DNA from: Luscinia megarhynchos
Lineage: Eukaryota; Chordata; Aves; Passeriformes; Turdidae
DNA: 64,000 nt
Direction: 5' to 3'
NCBI GenBank assembly: GCA_034336665.1
Contig: CM067592.1
Span: 53,248,473-53,312,472 of the forward strand
The notes under the pieces were generated by a model, which saw only the letters and a list, made by a program, of their open reading frames with translations, ran no database searches and was not told the origin of the DNA. Each line of letters starts with the position of its first letter. The stretch's first letter is position 1. Below, piece by piece: positions 36,667-46,850 of this stretch. The position numbers and the translations under genes are program-made.

Positions 36667-38574
36667 GATAGAACTGCAAGAAGTGACAGGGAACCAAAGA
36701 ATGACATATAGGATGTCAGCATGCAAGCTATTAGAAGAAATGGTATGTTAACTGTTGAGTTTTAAAAGAGAAATAAATAAATTATGCCAAATACTGCCAG
36801 GCATTTTACATATATATTTATTCACTGTAGCTCTGTGACTTCCAATGATTTAATTAGAAAGAAGTTTAGAGTACAGTATTTCTTGAGTGTCACCTAAATA
36901 TCTTTTGGGGGAGGAGGGAATCTGAAAGATTTGTCTCTGAAGAAGCCCAGTATTGCTTGCAGGTACCACATGCAGCACTAGAACACTGAAGCACTTTTCC
37001 ATGCAGGAGCTCTTGACAAGCTGCTGCAACCAGTGCCAAAGACTGACAAGCCAGGGGCAACCCAGGAACCATGGGAGCTAGGGAGGGGAAGCTACAGCAA
37101 GGATGGAAGAAAATGTGGAGAGCAGCTCTCCAGGACCTAGAAAGTGATGCTGCAAGCAGGGTAGGTTTGGCCTTTCCTCACTGAGCCATCCTGCCCCAGC
37201 AGCAGCATCCTGGCTTCCACAGCTGGCTCTGTGGTGCAGTTCACTCTGGGGGCTTATTTGGGCCAGTTGTCCAGGCACAGAACCTGCCAGGAGATGCTCT
37301 CCTCCCATCAGGACTGATATGCTGGCAATCCTGCACAGGAGGATGAGCTACAGGAACTGTGAGGTGTAATCTGTTTAGTGGGTTATGCACAGCTGGAGCC
37401 ACAGAAAGGTAAAGAGAGAGCTTTAAAAAGGAGATATTTAGCAGTACAAAAGGAGAGTCATGTCCAAAAAATTAGACCTCTCTCTCAGTAACAGTAACAC
37501 TCAGGCATGCCTAACAAAAATCCTTAACAAAATCCTTAATTGTGCTAAACATCTTATTATAAATAACTTTTAAAGAATGGACCCAATTAATATGGCCTTT
37601 GGCAAGGAAAGAGATCAAAGCCAGAGTTTTATTGACCTCTAATCCTCAAAGCTTTTTCCTCAATGCACAGCCTGAGTCCTTCGGACTCAGTGCAGCAACA
37701 TATATCTGAAGCAGACTTCAGCAGGATGGAAGAGCAGATTGGATGTTTACAGAGATATTAAAACTTGCTGAGTTGAGAAAGTATTAAAAATGAGAACATT
37801 GGAAGGAATGTTAACTCACATTTCAGGACTTAACTAATGGAAGCATCTATGCAGAGCTTAAAGAAGGCTTGCCCAAAGAGCCAAAAGTTCAAAGAAGCAG
37901 AGAGAACCAATATCAAGGCCAGAGTTTTTAAATTTTAAAAATATTTTCATTCAGTTATTTCAGAAGCCAAATAAAATGTACCAAGAAGCCCTTGCAGGAA
38001 ACCTAGGAGGCTATGATTTACTGCTGACATCAAAATCAAAAGTTCTCTGATAGCTCATCATGTTCTCATCATTCACCATGTACGGGTGACTGCTGCAAGT
38101 TCAGAAAATTGTGACAAACTGCTAAGAAATAGATGGTTTTAAACAAAATATTAATTTTTATTTCTAGTTTTATGCAGCAAACAGTGCTCTATATGGTAAA
38201 TATCCTTACTTATGGTGTGTAATATCATTATCTCAATTTTTAATAATGATATCTCAATTTTTCATTCGCACTTAGTGTAATAATATAACATAACAGCACT
38301 TGAACTAAAACCAAAAATGTCTTCCATGTTCACCCACTCCAAAATCAGATCATTCAGACCACCTCCCTCTGATATTCAGGCCACTGTATCATTGTGTGAT
38401 TTGCCATCAGCCAAAATGTAATCTGAAAACCAGAACAGTCCAGAGAAAAAAAATGGTGCTGAGGCTCAAAACCTCATGCAAGTTCCAGCCTGGCTGCAGA
38501 TCATACCCAGCCACTTTGCAGAGATAATACCATGCCCTAGACTGCAGCAGTAAATCTAAAGAGTTATAAAGCCT
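36663..38574. other. Single-copy non-coding DNA
   Basis: No gene or named repeat. A GC-richer patch lies at 37000-37310 and has short open frames on the minus strand with no recognisable domain. An inverted repeat (ATATCATTA at 38222-38230 and TAATGATAT at 38244-38252) lies near the right end, with a repeated ATCTCAATTTTT word. Confidence 0.45.
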
Positions 38575-39104
38575 CATGTCTAGTGTGGCTGCACCTCAAG
38601 TCCCATGTTCAGCATTGGGACATCATCCCTCAATGCCAAAGGGACAGAAGTGCTGGAGCTCACCCAAACAAGGGCAACCAAGTTGGTGAAGGGTCTGGAG
38701 AACAAAGTGTCATGAAGAGCATCTGAGGAAGCTGGAGCTGTTTAGTCTGGAGAGCAGGAGGACCAGGGGGAACCTTGTCACTCTCTACAGCTGCCTGAGA
38801 GAGGTAGTAGCAAGTGGTCACCATTCTTTTCTGCCAGGTCTCAAGTGACAGGACGAGAGGACTTGGTGCTAGAGTTGCTTCAGTGGAGGTTCAGTTTAGA
38901 CAGGTTTTTTTCACTGAAGGTGTAGTCAGGCACTGAAATAAGTTGCTCAGGGCAGTGGTAAAGTCACTGTCCCTGGAAGTGTTCATGAGGCATCTCGATG
39001 TGGCACTTTGGGACGTGGTTTAGGAGTGATTGTGGTGGTACTGGGCTGGTGGTTGAACTAGATGATCTTGAAGACCTCTTCCATCCTTAAAGATTCTGTG
39101 CCTC
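38575..39104 (+). mobile_element. CR1 LINE 3' fragment, plus strand
   Basis: The 3' end reads TTGAACTAGATGATCTTGAA, then GACCTCTTCCATCC, then GATTCTGTGCCTCTGTG. This is the CR1 terminus in forward orientation (GATGATCTTxxAGGTCxxTTCCAACC followed by GATTCTxTG). Upstream are further CR1 words: CTGGAGAGCAGGAGGACCAG, ACTCTCTACAGCTGCCTGA and GACAGGACGAGAGGA. About 530 bp of the 3' part is left, and it is diverged. No coding potential remains. Confidence 0.9.
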
Positions 39105-39907
39105 TGTGGCTGTATGACCTGCACAGTATCTTTGAAGGACGTGTATATCCACTCTGTCCATGCACTGAGCAGCTGTTTTTGGCCTTCCTTCTCAGTCTGG
39201 AATAATCTCCTTCAACTCATCCTGCAGAGGAACAAACCCAAGCCTGAGGCCACATATGCAAGCAGGCAGGACGTGGGTAAGCCCACAGCTGTGTGCCAGG
39301 CCACTGCCACAAAGGAATTTTCCAACCTTCACTTGAAGGTAACCTTCAATTTCAAGAGCAGGAAATGAAGATAATATTTTCAAAAAGCCCTCAGACAATG
39401 TTGTTTACAGTAAGATAAAGTTAGGTTTAGTCTGGACTTATCTCGAACTGTCAAGATTGACTGAATGTGATCATTTTCCTGGAAGAAAATGCACAGCAAC
39501 ATCTTCAGTCAGGTCTTTTTTAATATAAGTTAATAATGGCAGGTTAAAGTCTACAATTCTCATTTAGCTACTGAGAAAGTGGCAGCAGCATTCCTAGTAG
39601 TGCACAATCATTCTGTACCAAATATTTATTATCAGCACAAAGAGTAGAAAGTTGAATATGAGCACACAGTATCTATGCATTGCACCAACGTGTGCTTGCT
39701 TTGCAAAATTTTTATTCTCCATACATAACTACATACATAATGTACATAACTCAAGGAATTAGTCTTATTATTAGGGAAAGATATAGTTATTATTAGGGAA
39801 AACAAACATTTTTTCATTATATATAGTAAACAGACACTGTGCTTTCATGGGCAAATCTAAGACAATGAGTCACGGTATTATTCTTCAGAAAATAATTACC
39901 TATATTT
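39105..39907. other. Single-copy non-coding DNA
   Basis: No gene is recognised. A 15-bp word (TTATTATTAGGGAAA) occurs twice with a 22-bp period at 39765-39779 and 39787-39801. Confidence 0.5.
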
Positions 39908-39912
39908 CAGTG
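39908..39912. repeat. Target-site duplication, left copy (CAGTG)
   Basis: CAGTG directly precedes TGTCACGG and matches the five bases after the other LTR end at 41230-41234. Confidence 0.88.
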
Positions 39913-39913
39913 T

Positions 39914-39926
39914 GTCACGGTGTGAC
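39914..39926. repeat. Terminal inverted repeat GTCAC-GGT-GTGAC
   Basis: This is a perfect 5-bp inverted repeat one base inside the LTR end. Short inverted structure near LTR termini may help integrase recognition, but this one may be family-specific chance. Confidence 0.7.
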
Positions 39927-40025
39927 TTCGGGTTTGCCAACCTTAATATATTTAATTTCTTTCTGAGACAGGACCCAGGAGTAGAGACAAGGCAGGCTCA
40001 AAACTTAAAAAGGTACAAGAAGAAA

Positions 40026-40031
40026 TTTATT
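40026..40031 (-). terminator. Polyadenylation signal AATAAA of the GC-rich LTR
   Basis: AATAAA on the minus strand lies 113 bp before the U5 end of the LTR. This is the expected position and supports the minus-strand orientation. Confidence 0.6.
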
Positions 40032-40730
40032 AATAATACAAAACAAAGATATAGCATTCAGGATAAAATTCCTAGATTGTTCCCTCCTTCCCTTCATTCT
40101 ACATTTCTTACCAACATACATACAGAGAGAGCACTTCAGTCAGTTATACACTCAAATAATCAGTTCAGTTTTCTTCAGAGAGAAAAGTCCCTTTTCTGGT
40201 TATGGCTTAGGGGGTGTCTTCACCTTCACAGTCTGCGTCCGCCCGAGACCCACAGAACTATGAATTTTCCTCTCATTTACACAGTCCTTCCAGAGCCGTG
40301 TTATGGGTTACGATGCACACATGGGGGTACCACCTTTAAAGGCAGGCTACTAAAAAAAACAGAATTCTCTTCATTGCCTTCTCTATTAAATGTCTCTGTT
40401 CATAATCCAGTTCCAGAACAGAGACCCCCATTCCCTCGGGGCAAAGGATCCTTTTCTCAAATACTTCAACACCCCATGTATTTTCCACAGTTTAAAGGAA
40501 CTTTAGTAAAGTCACAATCCCCACAGCCCACAAAAAAGGTTTTCAGCTACTTGCATCTTTTCAATCTCTTCCCACCAGGAACTTTGTCTTCATCCCGCTG
40601 ACTTCCGTAGTCTCCATGCTTCATTTCTTCTCATTCAGGGGAATTCAGGAGGTCCAGGATTCCATCCAGGCATAAAGAAGTTACAATTGTATCCAGATGA
40701 CAAAGAAACAAACGTGGGCAGCTGGAGTTC

Positions 40731-41010
40731 TTCTCTGCCACGTGGAAAGGCGAGCGAGCCCAGCCGGCCGGGCCGGGGCCATGCGGCCGGTGCTGGGGCC
40801 ATGCGGAGCCGGGGGGCCCCCAAGCCAGGGGCTCCCCACAGAGCCGGTGCCGGGCCGGGCCGGGCCGGGCTTCCCCCCGCCGAGCCCGGGGCCGGGGTTC
40901 CGAGCCGGGCCCCCCCGCAGAGCCGGGGAGCCGGGCCGGACCCCAGACCGAGCCTGGAGCCGGGCCGGAGCCCCCAGCCAGACCTCCCACCCCTCCAGAG
41001 GCCGGGAACC
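40731..41010 (-). promoter_or_regulatory. CpG-island-like block inside the LTR
   Basis: About 280 bp are extremely GC-rich and full of CpG, in sharp contrast to the AT-rich window. On the minus strand the block follows two CCAAT boxes, so it is the likely core promoter and leader region of the provirus. Long open frames in several reading frames across it (for example 40635-41069 minus and 40697-41188 plus) follow from the lack of stop codons in GC-rich DNA. Their predicted proteins are Gly/Pro/Arg/Ala-rich and should not be annotated as genes. Confidence 0.7.
40852..40869 (+). repeat. (CGGGC)4 tandem repeat with G-quadruplex motif
   Basis: Four GGG runs separated by CC form a canonical G3N2 quadruplex motif on the plus strand, within four tandem copies of CGGGC (40851-40870). 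The complementary C-rich strand could form an i-motif. The G-rich strand is opposite to the LTR's own sense strand. Confidence 0.8.
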
Positions 41011-41067
41011 GAAAGAGCTGAATCAACTCGATGCAATTGTGATTTGTGAAAGCGAAATAACTTTTTC

Positions 41068-41072
41068 ATTGG
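41068..41072 (-). promoter_or_regulatory. CCAAT box 1 of the GC-rich LTR
   Basis: CCAAT appears on the minus strand (AAACCAATGAAA context), upstream of the CpG-rich block in LTR orientation. It is a likely NF-Y site. Confidence 0.5.
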
Positions 41073-41107
41073 TTTCCCGAGCTGTCCATCACCAAATCAG
41101 CTCTTTG

Positions 41108-41112
41108 ATTGG
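41108..41112 (-). promoter_or_regulatory. CCAAT box 2 of the GC-rich LTR
   Basis: A second CCAAT on the minus strand (GCACCAATCAAAG context) lies 40 bp from the first. Paired CCAAT boxes at about this spacing are common for NF-Y promoters. Confidence 0.5.
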
Positions 41113-41212
41113 TGCCAGCAGCTCACAGGGGACGCTCCCAGAGACGGGAGAGTGCCGCCCACTCCCCATCTCATGGAGCCGTCCCTGAGGTGAATCCACC
41201 CCTCTCCCCGAG

Positions 41213-41218
41213 CACGTG
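41213..41218. promoter_or_regulatory. E-box CACGTG at the LTR U3 end
   Basis: A perfect palindromic CACGTG lies about 11 bp inside the U3 end of the LTR. It is a possible site for bHLH-type factors; no activity is shown. Confidence 0.4.
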
Positions 41219-41229
41219 AAACCAACACA

Positions 41230-41234
41230 CAGTG
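41230..41234. repeat. Target-site duplication, right copy (CAGTG)
   Basis: This is the second copy of the 5-bp duplication, directly after CCAACACA. Confidence 0.88.
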
Positions 41235-44200
41235 TTAGGGACGTACAGGTTTGATAGGAAGATCTGACTGTGGTTTAAAGAGCCACATGTTTTCTAGAGA
41301 CGTGGCATTAAGCGTTACAAACACTGTGTTTTGGCCAAGCTATCCATGCATGCAAAGTAAGCACATAATGCTTGTTGAAATTGGCTATTTTAAGTCTATT
41401 CACCTTTCTTCAGCTCTTACATGAATGTGTAAGTTAGAAGCCATTGTTTCTGAAATGGAAGCTGTGGTTTTCATATATCTATATTTTGTACTTACCTTTT
41501 TCTTTAGCTATATTCACAGTACATTTTATTTTATTTTAATTGCACCATAGCCCAATATAATTTCTAGTGAGTAATAGTGTGTTCCTGGGAAATAATTTCA
41601 ATATTGTAATGTGTATAGAAGTAGATGCTGCCTAGCAAGATAATGACCAAATCCTCTGTTTTGTAACCCCCCAAATGATTGCAAAAACCTCTCAATCTTA
41701 AGTAGTAACTTGATTGTTATGGGACTTATTACATTAGTGTTGCATATAACTGCTTGAAAAATAGAGCTACTTTGAAGCTAGAAATTCACTTTCCTTAAAA
41801 ATTATAAGCAAATGTTGCTATGTGAAAGAGTTCTAACTGTCTTTGTGATTAGCCTAAAAATAAAAGATATGTTTACACATTTTTATTTTTAAAAATTCAG
41901 TTCAGGACCGATTAAATAAATCAAGTTGTGCCAACATTACATTCTAAATTTGAATCTCTTTTTATAGAAATTTCCAACTTAAAAAATCTTTATTATACAG
42001 AACAGAGTATTTCACCTGACTTTGAAGATTGTGCTCCGTTCTCATGGTAATAAAAGACTTAGACTTTTTGGCATGGCCGAAAATTAATCAATTCTGCCAA
42101 GCAAAAATTCAGAGACCAATTTTGTCAGACTTGATGTTAAGGGCTTTCTTAATCAGGGTGATAGCTGTTCTCCAATCTGCTCCAATTAAGAGTCATTTAC
42201 TGCATTCAGAATCTGTGCATACTATGGTGAATAGATTAAAAATTATTGCATGTCAAAATTTCAGAAAATAACTCTAAGGAATTAATATCTTTTCCCTCAA
42301 ACTCTTTTGTGGAGCTTAAATGCCTGCCTGTCTGACATGTCAGTTTTTTTCTGGCCTAATAATTTTCAACATGCCCTTTGCCCTAGATCCTTGAAATAAA
42401 ACAAGGATGGCATTTGTCAGCAAGTTTCTCAAGTCTGCTACCTCTCATTCCATGAGCTGTCACTTGAAAAGGTACATTTAACTTGTGAAAAGGTCACTTT
42501 TCGACTAAGAAGAGAGCTTGATGTTTCAGATGATTTGTGTCTTGATCCAAATTCCATTTGACTCTACAGAAATAGCTTGCACATGCATAAGTGCCCATAC
42601 ATCTGTATGAGCCTGCATGCACACACAAATGAGAAACATAACAGGACACTCACCTTCCCATATTAAATAATTTACCTCCCTTGGGATTCAAATATACACA
42701 TAACCCTATGGCTTTCCACCTGGAGCCTGTGTAATGACTCTTGCCATATCCAGCTCAGCTTACCATGCCTTTGTGCATCTGCCATACCTTCAGATTTGAT
42801 GTCCTATTACAAAGCAGATGAAGAAATAGTTTACAAGAAATACACAAGTGGATTTTAAAATTCAAGGAAGAGATCCTTAATTCAGTTACTCAGTATGTTT
42901 TTCTTTCTTCTAAGAAGTGTCTTCTTGGAGTGAGAGCACTGGATCTTGTGGCTGGCAGGCAGGCAAATAACCCATCTGGACAGAAGAAGGAAGTCATCCC
43001 ACAGCTCACCTGGAAGAACTGCCTCAGGCACCACCAGCACATCACTATCACAAGCAGCAGTCACAGGTTTTTGTAGCACACAAGTCCATGCCTGTATCAA
43101 TGGTATAAGCAAAAGTCACACATAAATAAAAGAGAAACCCATACCAAAAAGGTCCAATTGCCTCATAGTTACTTGAGGAACAGGGATGAGATGGGTTAGT
43201 GTGTAGTTAGTTTTCCCATCTGTTGTTCCTGATGCTTCTGTAGGTCATTTCATCATCTGAATTAGAGCACACATTTTTCAAAATCATCCAGAATTCACCC
43301 AGGCTGTCAAGAGTCTCTGGCGATGTGTTAAATAAAACTCAAAGACAAAATCAGTAAAACATCATCCTGCTGGCCCCAAGAGAGCTTTGGATCACCACTG
43401 CTTCCCAAAGGACACCTGGCAGTCTTCTCACCCAGCCAGGGAAGCCTCTTTGCCCCTCCATCTCACAGTGACACCAGCTGCACAGCATGTTGGTGGCTGT
43501 GTGTGGCCTCTCTGCTGAGCAGAATATAGTATGATCTATATGTTCTGCAAGATAAGGCTTTGCAGCAGCAAATTTTCCCTGCCCCCCTGACTGATATATG
43601 AAAGACTTTGAAAGACTGGGCCAATGAGTATCAGGTATCCACTGTCATTAGGACACGTCCTGTGGATAGGTCTTTACAGCCCACAACTGTTTTCCTTTCT
43701 AACAGCTGCCAAACATTTTTTAGGAGCAAGACAATGTAAGTAACAGAAGCTTCAATGTAGCTCTTTAAAACTCTTTGCATTTCATGAGGTGAAGAAAACT
43801 CCTTTTGGTCCAGTGGAGACTTTTAACTGAGTATATAATAAAGGATTTAGGATTTTTTTTTTCTTTCTCTTTCTTTTATATCACGTAGAGTGTAAAAGTT
43901 ATGGTAATAGGTTTTCCTCTTTGCTTCTAATATAAGGTGTTTCTGACAGGAAGGAAATTCAAGACGACACATTCCTGGCTCAGTTGGGCTACTCTGACTG
44001 ATGTGGTCTGGTTACCTTTTCCCCCCTATTTTCTTTTTAGAAATATATTATCACAGGGAAATCTGCACCTCAGACTAAGCCATGTATTTCTGCTACAAAG
44101 GTCAGCCCATTATATAATTTTACACATATGTCCAATACAAATCAATTCTCTTTGGCTCAAGTGCACCTAAAGAGGTCCAGAGTACATTCAATCCAAATTG

Positions 44201-44598
44201 TATCACATTCTCCTCAATCATATTCCTGAGAATTTGTTTTTTTTTTTCAGTCCACCGGGGCTAAAGAGTGTTAAAAGCCAGCTAAACTCAAAATAGAAAC
44301 ATATTTTAGCAGGTTGACTGGAATACTTAAAGATGAGACAGGTAAAAAGGCATAAAAATGAGCCCTGGATTTTGATGACCTGCAAAAAGGCACTTGGTTG
44401 CTTTACATGATGAGACACCACATAATAATTAAAATTTCATCATTGTTATACATGTTTTCTGTAGAATTATCACTTCTGAAATCTAAAAATTAAAATCAAA
44501 ATATTTTGCTTTGTTCATAGCATTTATGAATCTCATTAATATGAAACAGATGTGTATTATTTAGAGTGAAGTGTTAAAAATTTTATGATACAAAGTGA
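41235..44598. other. Single-copy AT-rich non-coding DNA
   Basis: No mobile element is recognised. The minus-strand frame at 42882-43112 has an acidic, leucine-rich middle (for example VLPGELWDDFLLLSRW) but no matching splice signals that I can support. Segment 43270-43520 is GC-richer and could be an old repeat. The remainder has nothing notable. Confidence 0.45.
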
Positions 44599-44826
44599 AT
44601 CATAGAATCATTAAGGCTGAAGAAGACCTTTAAGATCATCATGTCCAACCATCAACATAGCACTACCACAAAATTCACCAATAAACCATGTCTGTAAGTG
44701 CCACAGCCACACAGTTTTTGAATGCTTCCAGGGACGTGGACTCAACCACTTTGACAGTCAGCCTTTCCCAGTGGTTGACCAGCCTTTTGGTGAAGAAAAG
44801 GGGATCACTAACTTCTCTAATGATGT
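44599..44826 (-). mobile_element. CR1 LINE 3' fragment, minus strand
   Basis: The plus strand shows the CR1 terminus in reverse complement: AATCATAGAATCATTAAGGC, then ATCATCATGTCCAACCATCA, then GCACTACCACAAAATTCACC. TTCCAGGGACGTGGACTCAA follows. These are words of a common avian CR1 subfamily 3' untranslated region. The copy is only about 230 bp and has lost all coding sequence. Confidence 0.92.
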
Positions 44827-46064
44827 GTCTGTTGATTTCAGCCTAGAAAGTTACACTTTGGTTTAAGGATCCGGCAGCTTTTTTCTCTCTTTGGTAGGTA
44901 TCCAAAGCAACCTACCAAATATTTTTGTCAGCTGAATTCTGCCTTTTCCACTCCACGTGTACGTGCTACTTGGGAAAGCTCCTTGGCAGAAGTAAACAAG
45001 CCTGTCTGCTGGTGCCGGGTACAGGGCGTGTTCGCAGGTGTGCCAGGCTGAGCCTAGCTCTGTAAAGCCCCGGCTTTAGCAGTCAGGGCAGCCTGTGGGA
45101 AGGCAGCTGCCAGCCCGGGGCTGCAGCAGGACAGCTCTGAAGCAGATGCTATTCTACTGATTATGTGGGGGCTTTGTTAATTTGGCGCTTTGGACTGAGC
45201 ACACAACCTAACTGTGCTTGCACAAACTGCATCTTTGCTACTGGCTCCACTCACTCTCAGAGGACTTTGTCTTTCTGCCTCAGACCAATGCTGGCTGAAT
45301 GGATAGAAGCCTAGCAAAGAAAAAAGAAGACAACTGTGAAGAGGCAGACAACCACTGTTATAAATTATTCAAGAACAAAATGTTCAAGTAATATTAACCT
45401 AAAGCCATAGTTACCCATTTTTCTCTAATGGACGAAATAACCTAGTTAGTATTCAAGTGTTTCTACCCAAATAAAACTGATTGACGGTAACTGAGCAGGC
45501 TGGGGAGAAAATTTCATCAGGGTGCCCAAATTCTGTTCCTTCTTGCTTAATCAATAACACCTCTGCTAAGTTGTGCAGCATTTTGTTACGAAAGTCTTAG
45601 CAAATAAATCGGTCTGTGGCAAAATTAATAAAATTTTTGCCTTAGTTCTGGAGTAATGATCCTTAAGTGCTTGAGAAAAATGAGCTGCAAAGACTTCTTC
45701 CTTTTACAGAGAGACTTGAAGTAACTGCTAATAAGGTAAAAAGGGTGATGTTTAAGTGTGGGGATAAAACAGGGTATGTTCCTCATACTTGAAATGTCAG
45801 CCCAATCCTTTGCTGACACAAATACATATCCATGGGTTCCTGAGGTATGAGTTTGTTTTTATCCCCTCACCCCTTTCCTATTGCAGCTTTTACACCAGCA
45901 TTAATCACCTTCATCTTTCCTCGTTCTGTTTTCGAGGAGCTTATTGTGTCACCACAAAGACATTGATCAAGTGGTGGCTGACAGGATGCAGCTATTTACT
46001 TTGAAGCCATGGGAGCATACAGGGCAGGGAAGCACGGTGAAAATCTGCATTGGCTGGCACTTAC
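44827..46064. other. Single-copy non-coding DNA
   Basis: No gene or repeat is recognised. The stretch 44930-45240 is GC-richer and contains TTGTTAATTTGGCGC-like words that might be conserved, but nothing firm can be said. Confidence 0.45.
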
Positions 46065-46154
46065 AATTCCTGAGCAATTCATACACCTCCTTGAACACGT
46101 CCCCAAAGGCAAAGAATAATGACTTAGGTTTCCTTACAGAAATGTCATTTTTAT
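46065..46154 (-). CDS. Candidate internal exon, unrecognised
   Basis: On the minus strand a long pyrimidine tract (T-rich, then TTCCTTTACTACTTTATG and CCTCAG) is directly followed by a 90-bp stretch that is open in one frame and ends at a strong donor, AATT|GTAAGT. The frame enters and leaves in phase 1, so the exon length is a multiple of three and would keep frame. It would encode about 30 residues, including KPKSLFFAFGDVFKEVYELL. I recognise no family. The frame also stays open past the donor to 45967. No partner exon was identified, so this may be chance. Confidence 0.2.
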
Positions 46155-46790
46155 CTGAGGCATAAAGTAGTAAAGGAAGAAAAAAAAAATCCACTACATA
46201 TTAAGCATGATTAAAAAGACTTATTTAAAGATAATTACAGAGGAATGTAGAACCAGTGACTGAATGGTGGAGGATTATTTACTGTCATTTCAAATTAACT
46301 TACTTTAAATCCTTCTAAAGCATACTTGAAGTTGAGGCTTTTCTTCTGATTTCTATTTTAAAAATAGAAGAGGAGAAAGAAGAGAAACCACTGGCTTCGG
46401 GTGTGTATTTCATTAGATAATATAATTGGTAGACAGCTGCTGACAACAAAATGCTCATTTAAGAAAGCAGTGATTTGAAAACTAGTGTGAGGTCATGTAA
46501 CCTCATTATTCTCTTTACATCTTCTATTAGGTCAAAATACCAATACCTTTTGCAGTAACTTTCATCTCAGGCAGCATATGCCAGCTCTTCACTTTCAACT
46601 CTGGCTTTTTTATTCTTCAGAAGGATTACAATCTGCAACACCACCGCTTCATTTTCATTACATTGCTTTTCTATCTTTTAGGGGAAATCAGTTTCACATT
46701 GTGTTATTCTTATACTCCTTAACAAGGTTTAGAAAGAAAAAGAAAAATGAATCCTTTTAAATTAAGAGGTCCCAGTTTGATAGCACTTCC
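46155..46790. other. Single-copy AT-rich non-coding DNA
   Basis: I see nothing recognisable here. Confidence 0.5.
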
Positions 46791-46850
46791 AAAAAAAAAA
46801 AAAAAAAAAGACAAAAAAGACAAAAAAAGGAAAAAAGAAAATAAAAGAAA
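46791..46850. repeat. Poly-A run (19 A) and A/G-rich low-complexity tail
   Basis: Nineteen A residues (46791-46809) are followed by GAC-spaced A-runs and AAGAAAA words to about 46850. This may be an A-rich simple repeat. No retrocopy sequence is recognisable before it. Confidence 0.85.

Larger units (their letters stand above)
39913..41229 (-). mobile_element. Long GC-rich solo LTR of an endogenous retrovirus, minus strand
   Basis: The element has TG...CA ends (TGTCACGGTG at the left, CCAACACA at the right) and a 5-bp target duplication CAGTG (39908-39912 and 41230-41234). It contains no internal retroviral genes, so it is a solo LTR of 1317 bp. Orientation is set by features that read correctly only on the minus strand: two CCAAT boxes and a CpG-rich promoter-like block near the right end, and an AATAAA signal 113 bp from the left end. 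The 5-bp duplication suggests an ERVL-like or related family. Several long open frames inside it come from the stop-poor GC-rich block or are chance, and they are not genes. Confidence 0.88.

Noticed and set aside
39912..40601. 229-codon plus-strand frame, the longest in the window
   Set aside because: It lies inside the solo LTR, antisense to its orientation, starts at the LTR edge and has no recognisable domain. It is best explained by LTR composition.
39913..41229. Possibility that the GC-rich LTR belongs to an ERVK-type element
   Set aside because: The target duplication is 5 bp. A 6-bp duplication does not fit TG...CA ends, so ERVK is less likely.
42882..43112. 76-codon minus-strand frame with an acidic leucine-rich middle
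   Set aside because: There are no supporting splice sites or homology; it is probably chance.
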